A stretch of DNA of 39,058 nt from Acidimicrobiia bacterium (GTDB lineage: Bacteria > Actinomycetota > Acidimicrobiia > Spongiisociales > Spongiisociaceae). The stretch lies in assembly GCA_009841105.1 (NCBI GenBank), contig VXMM01000030.1, positions 51,929 through 90,986 of the forward strand, written 5' to 3'. The number at the start of each line of letters is the position of its first letter. Position 1 is the stretch's first letter. Below are positions 22,848 through 30,482 of the stretch, in pieces. The notes under the pieces are model-generated. The model did no database searches. It saw nothing but the letters and a program-made list of their open reading frames with translations, and was not told where the DNA came from. Made by a program: the position numbers and the translations under genes.

Positions 22848-24077
22848 TTACCGTCGCCGCGCGGCGGCGAGCGCGGACAGTACTTGGCGGATGTCCGCCT
22901 CGGTGTGGTCGGCGTTGACTTGGAGGCGGATCTCCTCGTCACCCCTCGGCACCACGGGATAGGCGAGGCCGGTCGCGAGGATGTCGGCGTCGTACAGGGC
23001 CGCTACCAGGCGCCGGGTCTCGCCCGTGTCCCGCAACATCAGGGGCACGATGGGATGTTCCCCCGGGATGACCTCGTACCCGAGCGACTGGAGCCCGGAC
23101 TCGAGCTGGTGGGTGAGCCGGCGCAGGCGCGCCAGCAGGGCCTCCCCTTCCGAACTCCGCAGGATGCCCAGCGCCGCGGTCGCCGCGGCAGCCTCTCCGG
23201 CGGTGATCGGGTTCGAGTAGATGTAGAGCGGGGAAGCCTCGCGGAGGAACCGGATCACGGGGCGGCGCGACACCACGTACCCTCCGTTCACCCCGAACGC
23301 CTTTCCCAGCGTGCCGATTAGCACGTCCGCGGGCGGCCCGCCCGTGTACTCCTCGGTTCCCCGTCCCGTGGGCCCGAATGCGCCAACACCGTGGGAGTCG
23401 TCCACCACCACCACGACGTTCTCGGGGAAGCCCTCGTCATGACTTTGCGCAATCTCCATGATGCGGTCCAGCGGCGCATGGTCGCCACGCATGGAGAAGA
23501 TCCCGTCGGTGACGACGATGGCGCGACGGGCCCGGCCGCGGGCCTGCCCGAGCAACCGGTCGAGTTCCGCCAGGTCGAGGTGCGCGTAGACCGCTTTGCT
23601 CACGGGCCGGGCGAGGCGGACGGCGTTGATGATGGAGTTGTGGTTGAGTTCGTCCGAGATCACCGCGGTGGACGGATCGATAAGGGCGACCAAGGCGCCC
23701 ACCACCGCGTTGTATGCCGACGAGTAGATCATTCCTTCTTCCCGGCCGTGAAAGCCGGCCAGGCTGCGCTCCAACTCGACATGGGCGGTGTGGGTGCCAA
23801 TGATGAACCGGACCGCTCCCGGACCTGCTCCCGCAGCGAGCGCGGCGGCCTCTCCTGCCCGGATCACGGCCGGATGCAGACCTAGCCCCAGGTAGGAGTT
23901 CGAGTTCATCCGGATGAACTCGCGACTTCCCTCACCTTCAAGCAGGAAACGCGGCCCACGCTCTCCTGTGGGCCGGACCACCTCCCGAACGACCGTTTCC
24001 CGCCCCTTGGCAGTTTCCTGCTGCTCGAGCCGGGCTACGTGGTGGTCGAGTACGTCTGACAAGCGGTCCAATGGCAT
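22848..24077 (-). CDS. Alpha-oxoamine synthase (2-amino-3-ketobutyrate CoA ligase/BioF-like)
   Basis: This 409-residue PLP enzyme condenses an amino acid with an acyl-CoA (glycine C-acetyltransferase KBL, or 8-amino-7-oxononanoate synthase BioF), or runs the reverse cleavage. Motifs are NSNSYLGLGLHP, the PLP-stacking and substrate region SDELNHNSI (His145), DDSHGVGAFGPTGRG (Asp226 or Asp227, His229) and the Schiff-base lysine in IGTLGKAFGVNGGY (Lys259). The IIGTHTAHVELERSLA and FSMRGDHAPL stretches are closer to KBL than to BioF. There are no biotin genes and no threonine dehydrogenase nearby. ATG 24077 follows a GAGGCG purine stretch. It lies 83 bases upstream of the HtrA-like gene. In a window rich in glycine-related PLP enzymes a glycine role is plausible. 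Confidence 0.85.
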   Translation of the reverse strand: MPLDRLSDVLDHHVARLEQQETAKGRETVVREVVRPTGERGPRFLLEGEGSREFIRMNSNSYLGLGLHPAVIRAGEAAALAAGAGPGAVRFIIGTHTAHVELERSLAGFHGREEGMIYSSAYNAVVGALVALIDPSTAVISDELNHNSIINAVRLARPVSKAVYAHLDLAELDRLLGQARGRARRAIVVTDGIFSMRGDHAPLDRIMEIAQSHDEGFPENVVVVVDDSHGVGAFGPTGRGTEEYTGGPPADVLIGTLGKAFGVNGGYVVSRRPVIRFLREASPLYIYSNPITAGEAAAATAALGILRSSEGEALLARLRRLTHQLESGLQSLGYEVIPGEHPIVPLMLRDTGETRRLVAALYDADILATGLAYPVVPRGDEEIRLQVNADHTEADIRQVLSALAAARRR

Positions 24078-24222
24078 ATCGCCTCGCTGTGGCCGATCGA
24101 CTCTCCAGGTTATCCGGCTCGGCCACCAGCTAACTCAGCGTTGATGCTCGCTCTGCCGTGGGCCGCCATCTGATGATCGGTGGTTCCGCGCATCGTCTGG
24201 CCCGCGTACGTCCGCTACGTGA

Positions 24223-26247
24223 TCACAGAGAGCCTCTCGGGACGGAAGTGTGCCAGGTGCGGGAGAAGTGGGGCTTGCCGTCGGCCTGGACTTCCAGCGC
24301 TGTGACGGCGTGGAAGGAGTCGTAACAGCCCACAACGCGGGTGGAACTCTTGATCTCGGTCCGGGAAGCTCCGTGGTCGACGTCGAAGCGGAATCCGGCT
24401 TCGACGCTCGAGTTGGCCGGGTTGGCCCGGTCGGTAGTGGCCTTGAAATCTGTGTGGGTATGGATCCTTGCACCGTTGTCGTTGGTGGCATCGCCCCCCA
24501 TCGAGATCACCACGCTTACCTCGGTACCGGCTAGGTCCTCCACCAGGTCCCATCGTGTGGGCTCGGCGGTCCCCAGCGGATCGGGTAGCGGATGAGCCGG
24601 TCGGTAGTCAGGAGGGGGGAGACCGGAGTCGGGACGGTTCACGACCGGGAGGCTGATCCGGGTGGGGTGGTCGGCGTCCATGTGGATGGTGTTGACGGCA
24701 TTCTGCGGCAGGGGCCAGACCAGCGGGAAGTCGGAGCTGGAAACCATAATGCCCATCCGATGGCCGGCTTCGAACAGGTACGACACGGCCTCCAGTTCGA
24801 TGGTGACCTCAGTGACCTCGCCGGGCACGAGCGGCTCGGGGTCTGTCCTGGAGTCCCGCTGGGAGGTGTTCTTGATCGCCCTGGACACCAGCGCCCAGGG
24901 ACCGTCAGGATGGACGTCGATCAGCTTCACGGCGAAGGCGGTGGCTTCGGCGGTCGAGGATACGAAGAGGCTGGCCTCGGGGAAGCCGGTCACCTCGTAG
25001 TGCTCCTCAAGTGGCTCCCCGAGAAAGACCACGGACCCCGCAGCATCACGGCGCTGATCGAGAGGGAGACCGACATCGGCGCCGAACCCGGTAACCAGGC
25101 CCATGGTCGAGGTGCCCACCGCCGGGTCGTAGGCATAGGAGACGCGGTCCTCCTTCCCTCCCGACGGCGCGTCGCCGTTCAACCGTCCATCGGGATGGAA
25201 GTAGAGGGTCTCGTCCGCGGCCCGGGCGAGCGGCCACTCTGCCTCCGAACGCCAGTAGCCGTTGGCCCCCTGCCGGCGAGCCTGGGGCTGGTCGTAACCC
25301 CGCACCCAGATGCTGACGGGGGGTTCGTCCGCAATACCGGTGTCCTCTCCCTTCAGGTGCAGATCGAACCAGCGCACGATCTCGTGAAGGTGGTCGAACC
25401 GTTCTCCGGGCGCTCCGATGTTGGGGGCGATGTGGAGATAGGGGCCCATCATCAGCTTCTTGGGGATGTCCTGGCGCAGGCCCATGTACATGTAGAACGG
25501 GTCGGAGACGAAGATGTCATGCCACCCGCCGAAGATGAAGGTGGCCGCCCGGATGTTCTCGAGCCCGTAGCGGACGGAGCCTTCATACCACACCGGGCCG
25601 TCCACCTGGTTGCGCATCCAGGAGTCGAGCCAGGGTTGGTTCCTGGCGAGGTGCTCCTCCCAGATCTCCAGCCAGGCGCCCTCGGCGTCGGCGGCGGGAG
25701 GAGCGCCGGACAGGGCGATCATCATGGCGTTGTAGGCGCCCGTCCAGATGGACGTCTGCCACATCCCACCCGGGTGGCTGTTCTCGTAGAGGTCCCATCC
25801 GGCGTAGATGGGGGCAATGGCCTTGAGGCTGGGCGGCGCCTGGGCAGCGGTGAGCAGGGCCGAGTACCCGCCGTACGAGACTCCGGTCATCCCGACCGCC
25901 CCGGTGCACCATGGCTGGGCGGCCAACCATTCCACCGCGTCGTAGCCGTCCTCCCATTCCTGCAGGCGCAGCATCCGGTCGCATACTCCCGCCGAAGCGC
26001 CGGTACCCCGTACGTCGAGCAGAGCCGTGATGTAGCCGTGGGCGGCGTAGTAGTTGGCGCGGTCCACCGTCAGGCCCCGCAGCAGGTCGTCCTTGCGGTA
26101 CGGGTAGTACTTGATGATCACGGGGGCGGGGTCGTCCGACTCCGGATAGAACAGGTCGGCGGACAGTTCGACACCGTCCCGCATCGGAATACGAACGTTG
26201 GGCCGGGTCCGGGCCGGGCCGGGTCGTTCTTCGAGCCAGGTAGTCAT
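24223..26247 (-). CDS. CocE/NonD family alpha/beta hydrolase (X-Pro dipeptidyl-peptidase type)
   Basis: This 674-residue serine hydrolase is of the cocaine esterase/X-prolyl dipeptidyl-peptidase family. The catalytic serine is Ser124 in MTGVSYGGYSAL, the acid is Asp244 in FGGWHDIF and the histidine is His272 in MMGPYLHIAPN. A helical cap lies between the serine and the acid. The C-terminal jelly-roll domain typical of the family follows (from about 430: LFVSSTAEATAFAVKLIDVHPDG). The N-terminus starts directly with the fold and has no signal peptide, so it is cytoplasmic. The start is ATG 26247; a TTG three codons upstream is less likely because TAGCTT lies seven bases before the ATG, suggesting a leaderless mRNA. 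It is divergent from the NYN gene. The substrate may be an ester or amide. Confidence 0.9.
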   Translation of the reverse strand: MTTWLEERPGPARTRPNVRIPMRDGVELSADLFYPESDDPAPVIIKYYPYRKDDLLRGLTVDRANYYAAHGYITALLDVRGTGASAGVCDRMLRLQEWEDGYDAVEWLAAQPWCTGAVGMTGVSYGGYSALLTAAQAPPSLKAIAPIYAGWDLYENSHPGGMWQTSIWTGAYNAMMIALSGAPPAADAEGAWLEIWEEHLARNQPWLDSWMRNQVDGPVWYEGSVRYGLENIRAATFIFGGWHDIFVSDPFYMYMGLRQDIPKKLMMGPYLHIAPNIGAPGERFDHLHEIVRWFDLHLKGEDTGIADEPPVSIWVRGYDQPQARRQGANGYWRSEAEWPLARAADETLYFHPDGRLNGDAPSGGKEDRVSYAYDPAVGTSTMGLVTGFGADVGLPLDQRRDAAGSVVFLGEPLEEHYEVTGFPEASLFVSSTAEATAFAVKLIDVHPDGPWALVSRAIKNTSQRDSRTDPEPLVPGEVTEVTIELEAVSYLFEAGHRMGIMVSSSDFPLVWPLPQNAVNTIHMDADHPTRISLPVVNRPDSGLPPPDYRPAHPLPDPLGTAEPTRWDLVEDLAGTEVSVVISMGGDATNDNGARIHTHTDFKATTDRANPANSSVEAGFRFDVDHGASRTEIKSSTRVVGCYDSFHAVTALEVQADGKPHFSRTWHTSVPRGSL

Positions 26248-26254
26248 GGCCTGC

Positions 26255-26260
26255 AAGCTA
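26255..26260 (-). promoter_or_regulatory. -10-like box for a probable leaderless hydrolase mRNA
   Basis: TAGCTT on the minus strand ends seven bases before the ATG at 26247. No Shine-Dalgarno sequence is visible in between, matching the other probable leaderless starts in this window. Confidence 0.35.
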
Positions 26261-26370
26261 CACCAGAGCCCCGACGGCTGCCGGCTCCCGTCGAACCGGC
26301 GGCTGCGCCCTTCACCTGCTCCGCGAGCGTCCTAGCACCGATCTGTAGCCTCACGCGAACCGCGTACGGG

Positions 26371-26399
26371 TTGATAGATGTCATAGGATGTGATACATT
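26371..26399 (+). promoter_or_regulatory. Promoter of the NYN gene with tandem operator-like repeats
   Basis: TTGATA (26371-26376; 5 of 6 to consensus) and TACATT (26394-26399) are 17 bases apart, the ideal spacing. Two direct copies, GATGTCATA (26377-26385) and GATGTGATA (26387-26395), fill the spacer ten bases apart and run into the -10 box, on the same helix face. They could be bound by a repressor. It is the best-formed -35/-10 pair seen in the window. Confidence 0.6.
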
Positions 26400-26411
26400 G
26401 CGGTTAATACT

Positions 26412-26448
26412 CCCCGCCGTCCCGGTCTTCGGACTTGAACTGGCGGGG
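26412..26448 (+). promoter_or_regulatory. Leader hairpin upstream of the NYN gene
   Basis: CCCCGCC (26412-26418) pairs with GGCGGGG (26442-26448), with TAAT/ATTA able to extend the stem past a small bulge. The loop holds a smaller helix: GTCC at 26419-26422 with GGAC at 26431-26434. It starts about six bases after the predicted transcript start. The 3' arm is G-rich and lies seven bases before a short ORF (26456), so it could be a ribosome site masked by folding. No U-run follows, so it is not a plain terminator. Confidence 0.5.
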
Positions 26449-26455
26449 ATTATCT

Positions 26456-26509
26456 ATGAGTGAACAATTCTCGAGAGATCGAAGTACCGACAGATGGCTG
26501 ATCGGGTAG
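26456..26509 (+). CDS. Possible 17-codon upstream ORF overlapping the NYN start
   Basis: ATG at 26456 begins MSEQFSRDRSTDRWLIG and ends at TAG 26507-26509, overlapping the NYN gene's ATG (26494) by 16 bases in another frame. GGCGGGG, the 3' arm of the hairpin, is its only candidate ribosome site. The NYN gene itself has only a weak site, so its translation may depend on ribosomes ending here. It could also be chance. Confidence 0.3.
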   Translation: MSEQFSRDRSTDRWLIG

Positions 26510-27150
26510 TCCTGTTCGTGGACTATCAGAATGTCTACATGGCTGCTCGGCAGGCGTTCGATCCGTCTCCGAGGGCGATACCGCATTGGGAGGGGCAGGT
26601 CGACCCGCTTGTCCTAGGTCAGTTGCTGGTCACACGCAGCCCATTCGACCGAGCTCTCACTGGCGTCCGCATGTACAGAGGTCTTCCAGACTCGACGAAA
26701 GATCCCAAGGGGTACGGAGCATGTATGCGCCAGATCGCCACCTGGTCCCGACCAGAAGAAGTTCAAGTTGTAGCTCGACCCTTACGATACCCGTATGGCT
26801 GGCCGAGCACTAGGCAGGAAGCAAAAGGTATAGACGTCTCGATCGCCGTCGACTTCGTGCTCATGGCCGCTCGGGGGGACTACGACGTCGGAATCCTGAT
26901 GTCGGCGGACACAGACCTCAAGCCTGCCCTTGAGGCCGTAGTGAGTCTGGGAGCAGCACGGGTCGAAGTCGCCGCATGGTCAAGCCAGTATGGTCACTCA
27001 CGTCGTCTTGCCATCAAGGGTCGGGCTTGTGGTGCCACTGGCTCGATGACTCTGAATATCGATCTGTACAAGACACTAGGGACTACACCCTGCCTTGACC
27101 AGAGTTGGGATCACCAGAGTTGGCTTAGTCCCGATGCCCACGTTACCTAA
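26494..27150 (+). CDS. NYN (PIN-like) domain protein, probable ribonuclease
   Basis: This 218-residue protein has a NYN/LabA-type PIN-like fold. The core acidic residues are visible in order: Asp10 in VLFVDYQNVY, Asp114 and Asp120 in KGIDVSIAVDFV, and Asp139 and Asp141 in LMSADTDLKPAL. These bind the divalent metal in this RNase family. The last 50 residues are unlike the domain and may be a partner- or RNA-contact tail. Base composition is clearly lower in GC than its neighbours (about 55% by my count over 26761-26820), which suggests transfer. NYN proteins act in RNA turnover and in some defence and toxin-like loci; no obvious antitoxin or partner ORF of conserved type is adjacent. Its leader carries a strong promoter, tandem repeats, a hairpin and a short ORF. 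Confidence 0.82.
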   Translation: MADRVVLFVDYQNVYMAARQAFDPSPRAIPHWEGQVDPLVLGQLLVTRSPFDRALTGVRMYRGLPDSTKDPKGYGACMRQIATWSRPEEVQVVARPLRYPYGWPSTRQEAKGIDVSIAVDFVLMAARGDYDVGILMSADTDLKPALEAVVSLGAARVEVAAWSSQYGHSRRLAIKGRACGATGSMTLNIDLYKTLGTTPCLDQSWDHQSWLSPDAHVT

Positions 27151-27206
27151 TCTGAACCGCGTGGATTGGTCGTCGGGACTACACCTCGTCTGGCCCTGGC
27201 ACCGCG

Positions 27207-29462
27207 TTAAGGGAGCGGGTCGTCGGAGGCGAACTTGCGCAACACGTTGGCGGTGATCCGTGACACGTTGTTGTCGTAATCGTTGTAGGACAGGCAGGCG
27301 CTCCAGGCGATCGATCCGGTGGTGAAGACGGCCCCGCCGTTGGGGTACTCGAAGAGCACCATGTCCGCCCGGACCTGGTCGTTGGTGGTGCCCGTCTGCT
27401 CGGAGTTCATGTGCATGACCTCCTCCACGACGTGATGGAAGGTGTCGTCGAAGTCGGTTGCGGTCGCCACGAGCAGGGCATGGGGCGGGGTTCCCAGAGC
27501 GGGGTCGGCCCGGTCCATCTCGTAACCGGCCGCACCCCATCCCAGGTTGAGGGTGTCGAAGTCGCCGATCAACTCGTCATCACCGATTCCCTCGAATATG
27601 AAGGCGGCTCTCGGATCGAAGCTGTCCGGTAGGCGGCGGTACGCCGAGTTGATCCCGCTCCCGCCCTGGGCGGTCATGCCCACTCCCACCAGACGCTGGG
27701 GTGCCCAGCCGCGGAACCTCCACAGTCCACCCGGCTCCCCGGTGGTGCTGTGGTGGCTCTCGGCGAAGTCGGTCCGCCACGAACCGGTTCCGTTCCAGCG
27801 GCGCACCTCGATGACGTGGGGGCGGTCGGGATCCACCGAGGTGATCCAGTAGAGGCCGTTACCTCCCAGGTACATGAAACGACCACCCGCGTTCAGGTAG
27901 GCCTCCAGGGCGATGAGCATGTCCTCGGTCCAGTACTCGGGGTGGGCGTCGGACATCACCACGTTGTATCCGGACAGCAGGTCCAATCCGTCGAAGTGGA
28001 TGTCCTCGTCCGTGATGACGTCGAAGTCGAACCCCTGGCTCTCCATCCAGTCCATCTGGTGGAGGTCGGCGGACAGCAGGACCGGCGCTCCCATGCCGGC
28101 GCCGACCGTCCGCTGCTTGTTGTTGGGGCGGAAGTTGACGATCGGCTTGCGGCTCGACGAGTAGCAGATGCCACTCCCGTCGGTGTGCAGGTCATACAGG
28201 CCGCCTAGCTTGTTGTCGACCATGTAGTGCTCTTGGGGGAGGACCGGGAACGGGACGTCCATTCCCTTGCCGTCGAGATACTCGATAAGGACCGGGTTGT
28301 TGGCCAGGTGCTCGTTGGCGTAGGCCAGGAAGGTGTAGGTCCCGAGCAGGAACGCGATCTTGGCGGTCGACTCTCCGGTCCTGGGCCGTACCGCGAACGG
28401 GATGTAGTCCTCGGCGTCGTCGGTGGTCAGCCGGAAGGCGTACATGGCGCTCTTCAGATCCTCGGGCACCGTGTACTCGAAGTCCGTGTCCCAGCGGGCG
28501 TCGTCGAGGTCGTCGTCGTTGAAGCGGATGGCGGCGTACTGGTCGGGGGCCTGCTTGAAGTCCATCGTGCCACCGTTCCAGTTGTGACCGGTGACGGCCC
28601 TCCCGGGCATGTTGAGCGCCTCACCGTGCAGGCCGTTGGGGGAACTGTCTGTGACGGTGCTGGTAGAGAAGTCACGGCCGAAGTCCCACGCGGCGACCAG
28701 GGCGCTGTCTCCGGCCGGCGAAGACCCACCGTTCCGGAGAGCAGCGATCTCGTCGGGTCCGAGTCCCCGTGCGAAAATGGCCGGATTGTCGATCTTGCCG
28801 TTGTAGAGGCAGCCGACCGTGCCGAAGCCGGTGCCGTCACCGCGACTCGAGCCGCCGATCACCAGGGCGGCCCCGGTCTTGCCGGGTCCCTCTGATGCAG
28901 ATCCTCCACCCTCGGCCGCCGTGTCTTGGAGGGGCCAGTGGTCGAGCGGGGTCTGGTAGACACGTATCGAACCTTCATCCGCGTCGTAGACGCCGGCGGC
29001 GAAGTACCACTTGGCGTCCCGCATCGCTACTCCGGTGCTGACCGCATCGACGGTTTCGCCGTTACCGATGCGGAGGGATACGGCGCCCTCCTCGTCCACG
29101 AACAGCCCGTAGCCGATGTCGTTGTTGCAGTCCCACTTGGTGACCACTCCTTGCAAGCCCTTGCCGACCGTGGTCGGATAGATCCATGCCTGGATGGTGA
29201 AGCTCCCGTCCAAGTGCAGGAGAGGATCGTCCGGCACCGAGACGAAGGAGCCGGGATGGAGTTCCTGGATCCTCCCCGGATACTCGCCGTTGGCGGCCGA
29301 GTCGAGGTCGTCGATCTTGGATCCCGGTCCGTCCGGGTTGTCGTCGCCGTGGATCAGGCGAACCAGCTGGGCGCGGAAGCTCGACGCCCGGCAACTGACC
29401 TTGAAGCTCACCTTCTCGCCGGGTTGGGCCCTCAGCCTGTCGGCATAACCTACGATTTCCAC
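27207..29462 (-). CDS. N,N-dimethylformamidase large-subunit-like protein
   Basis: This 751-residue protein resembles the large subunit of N,N-dimethylformamidase, a mononuclear-iron amidohydrolase that splits dimethylformamide to dimethylamine and formate. A LamG/concanavalin-like domain spans about 60-260 (HLDGSFTIQAWIYPTT), followed by the catalytic part with SGICYSSSRKP and MSDAHPEYWTEDM. The three iron ligands known in the Paracoccus enzyme (Tyr440, His519, Glu521) align with Tyr434, His507 and Glu509 here. YLNAGGRFMYLGGNGLYW follows as in the family. No gene for the roughly 130-residue small subunit is adjacent, so the substrate may be another amide. The GTG at 29462 follows AGGAGGT. 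It lies 82 bases downstream of a TIGR04255-like gene on the same strand. Confidence 0.85.
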   Translation of the reverse strand: MEIVGYADRLRAQPGEKVSFKVSCRASSFRAQLVRLIHGDDNPDGPGSKIDDLDSAANGEYPGRIQELHPGSFVSVPDDPLLHLDGSFTIQAWIYPTTVGKGLQGVVTKWDCNNDIGYGLFVDEEGAVSLRIGNGETVDAVSTGVAMRDAKWYFAAGVYDADEGSIRVYQTPLDHWPLQDTAAEGGGSASEGPGKTGAALVIGGSSRGDGTGFGTVGCLYNGKIDNPAIFARGLGPDEIAALRNGGSSPAGDSALVAAWDFGRDFSTSTVTDSSPNGLHGEALNMPGRAVTGHNWNGGTMDFKQAPDQYAAIRFNDDDLDDARWDTDFEYTVPEDLKSAMYAFRLTTDDAEDYIPFAVRPRTGESTAKIAFLLGTYTFLAYANEHLANNPVLIEYLDGKGMDVPFPVLPQEHYMVDNKLGGLYDLHTDGSGICYSSSRKPIVNFRPNNKQRTVGAGMGAPVLLSADLHQMDWMESQGFDFDVITDEDIHFDGLDLLSGYNVVMSDAHPEYWTEDMLIALEAYLNAGGRFMYLGGNGLYWITSVDPDRPHVIEVRRWNGTGSWRTDFAESHHSTTGEPGGLWRFRGWAPQRLVGVGMTAQGGSGINSAYRRLPDSFDPRAAFIFEGIGDDELIGDFDTLNLGWGAAGYEMDRADPALGTPPHALLVATATDFDDTFHHVVEEVMHMNSEQTGTTNDQVRADMVLFEYPNGGAVFTTGSIAWSACLSYNDYDNNVSRITANVLRKFASDDPLP

Positions 29463-29544
29463 TTGCGAACCTCCTGAAACACGGTCGGAAACAGGATAGG
29501 ACGCATTTCGGGACGTGGAAGAGCCTCCCCAGGTCCGGGGTGCT

Positions 29545-30381
29545 CTAACCCAGGTCGTACCAGGCCAGCGCCTCCGGCGTCAGGTACTCGCGCAAGCCGT
29601 TCACGATCCACCGCTGCCCGTCATCTTGGAAGGCGTACACGTCCTCGGGCCGGTGGCCATCCGGTGTCCCGCGGGCGAACATGGTCAGGATCAGGAAATG
29701 CGATCCATCCTCTGCGGCGCCGGACTCGAGCCTCCCGTACAGGCGTCCCAGGCGGTTTCCCGTCTCGTCCGCCATGGCGTACTGGGTAATGATCCGCATC
29801 GCCTCCAGGTCCGGGAGGTAGGAGCCCTGGGCTCCGGAGAACATGCGTACCACCCGGTCCAGCTCGCCCGGACCGTCCCAGAGACCCTCTGCCCGCAGCT
29901 GGAAGCGGTAGGAGACCTCGCACTGGAGCGGCTTGAACTCGCCCAGGTCGGCATCTCTCACGAAATCGATGAAGCCTTGCAGCGACTGCACGAAGTCCGA
30001 ACGCACCGCGGCATAACCCGGATAGGGGGTGACCGCTCCGTTGCTGGTGTTCTCGAGGATCGCTCGCCAGTTGCGGGCGAACCAGTTGCGCTGGACCTGA
30101 ATCAGCCCGCTCCCGTCCTCGCTGCTGAACCACCGGCGGATGTTCGTTATCGGACTGGCGGACGGTAGAGCAGCCAACCCGCCTTCAGGTTCCTCGATGA
30201 ACGGTTTGTGAGGGGCCTTCTCCTCGTCGTTGGGGAACTGGTCGGTGTATTTCTGGTCCCGCAGATCGTCGAGTTCGTAACGCAGCATGCGGTGGAACTC
30301 CTCGAACCCCACACTGAACGCAACCTCGACCAGTGCGGCGGTGGACGAACTGCCGAAATCTACGGACACGCGTACTCCCAC
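29545..30381 (-). CDS. TIGR04255-family protein of unknown function
   Basis: This soluble protein of 278 residues has no signal peptide or membrane segment. It fits the sporadically distributed TIGR04255 family: an N-terminal strand-helix ALVEVAFSVGFEEF, then the central GSGLIQVQRNWFARNWR, YPGYAAVRSDFVQSLQGFIDFV and PLQCEVSYRF. The function of this family is not established. It probably heads a two-gene unit with the dimethylformamidase-like gene (82-base gap). The start is uncertain: GTG 30381 is used, but GTG 30369, preceded by GGGAG, is as good. It is divergent from the SDR gene. Confidence 0.7.
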   Translation of the reverse strand: MGVRVSVDFGSSSTAALVEVAFSVGFEEFHRMLRYELDDLRDQKYTDQFPNDEEKAPHKPFIEEPEGGLAALPSASPITNIRRWFSSEDGSGLIQVQRNWFARNWRAILENTSNGAVTPYPGYAAVRSDFVQSLQGFIDFVRDADLGEFKPLQCEVSYRFQLRAEGLWDGPGELDRVVRMFSGAQGSYLPDLEAMRIITQYAMADETGNRLGRLYGRLESGAAEDGSHFLILTMFARGTPDGHRPEDVYAFQDDGQRWIVNGLREYLTPEALAWYDLG

Positions 30382-30417
30382 GGTGTTGGCGACAGGGTGC
30401 TTCGGGGAGGATACCAG

Positions 30418-30430
30418 TGACCGGTGGTCA
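30418..30430. promoter_or_regulatory. Small inverted repeat between divergent genes
   Basis: TGACC and GGTCA are separated by GGT in the 101-base gap between the TIGR04255 gene and the SDR gene. It could be an operator for either gene, but it is short and could occur by chance. Confidence 0.25.
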
Positions 30431-30482
30431 GCCCCTGCCGGGTTAGGCTGGCCGCGGGCTCGAAGGAGGCTAAGGAGCGACC

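Noticed and set aside
22848-24077. Biotin synthesis gene bioF
   Set aside because: No other biotin genes are nearby, and the motifs are closer to 2-amino-3-ketobutyrate CoA ligase; I kept a broader name.
26412-26448. Intrinsic terminator
   Set aside because: No T-run follows the stem on either strand and no gene ends there; it lies in the leader of the NYN gene.
24592-26463. A 623-codon open frame on the plus strand
   Set aside because: It lies opposite the CocE-type hydrolase gene, which carries the catalytic triad and family domains; the plus frame shows no motif.
26494-27150. A defence island or multi-gene NYN system
   Set aside because: Neighbouring genes are metabolic and no partner of a known defence system is adjacent; only the single NYN gene and its leader stand out.
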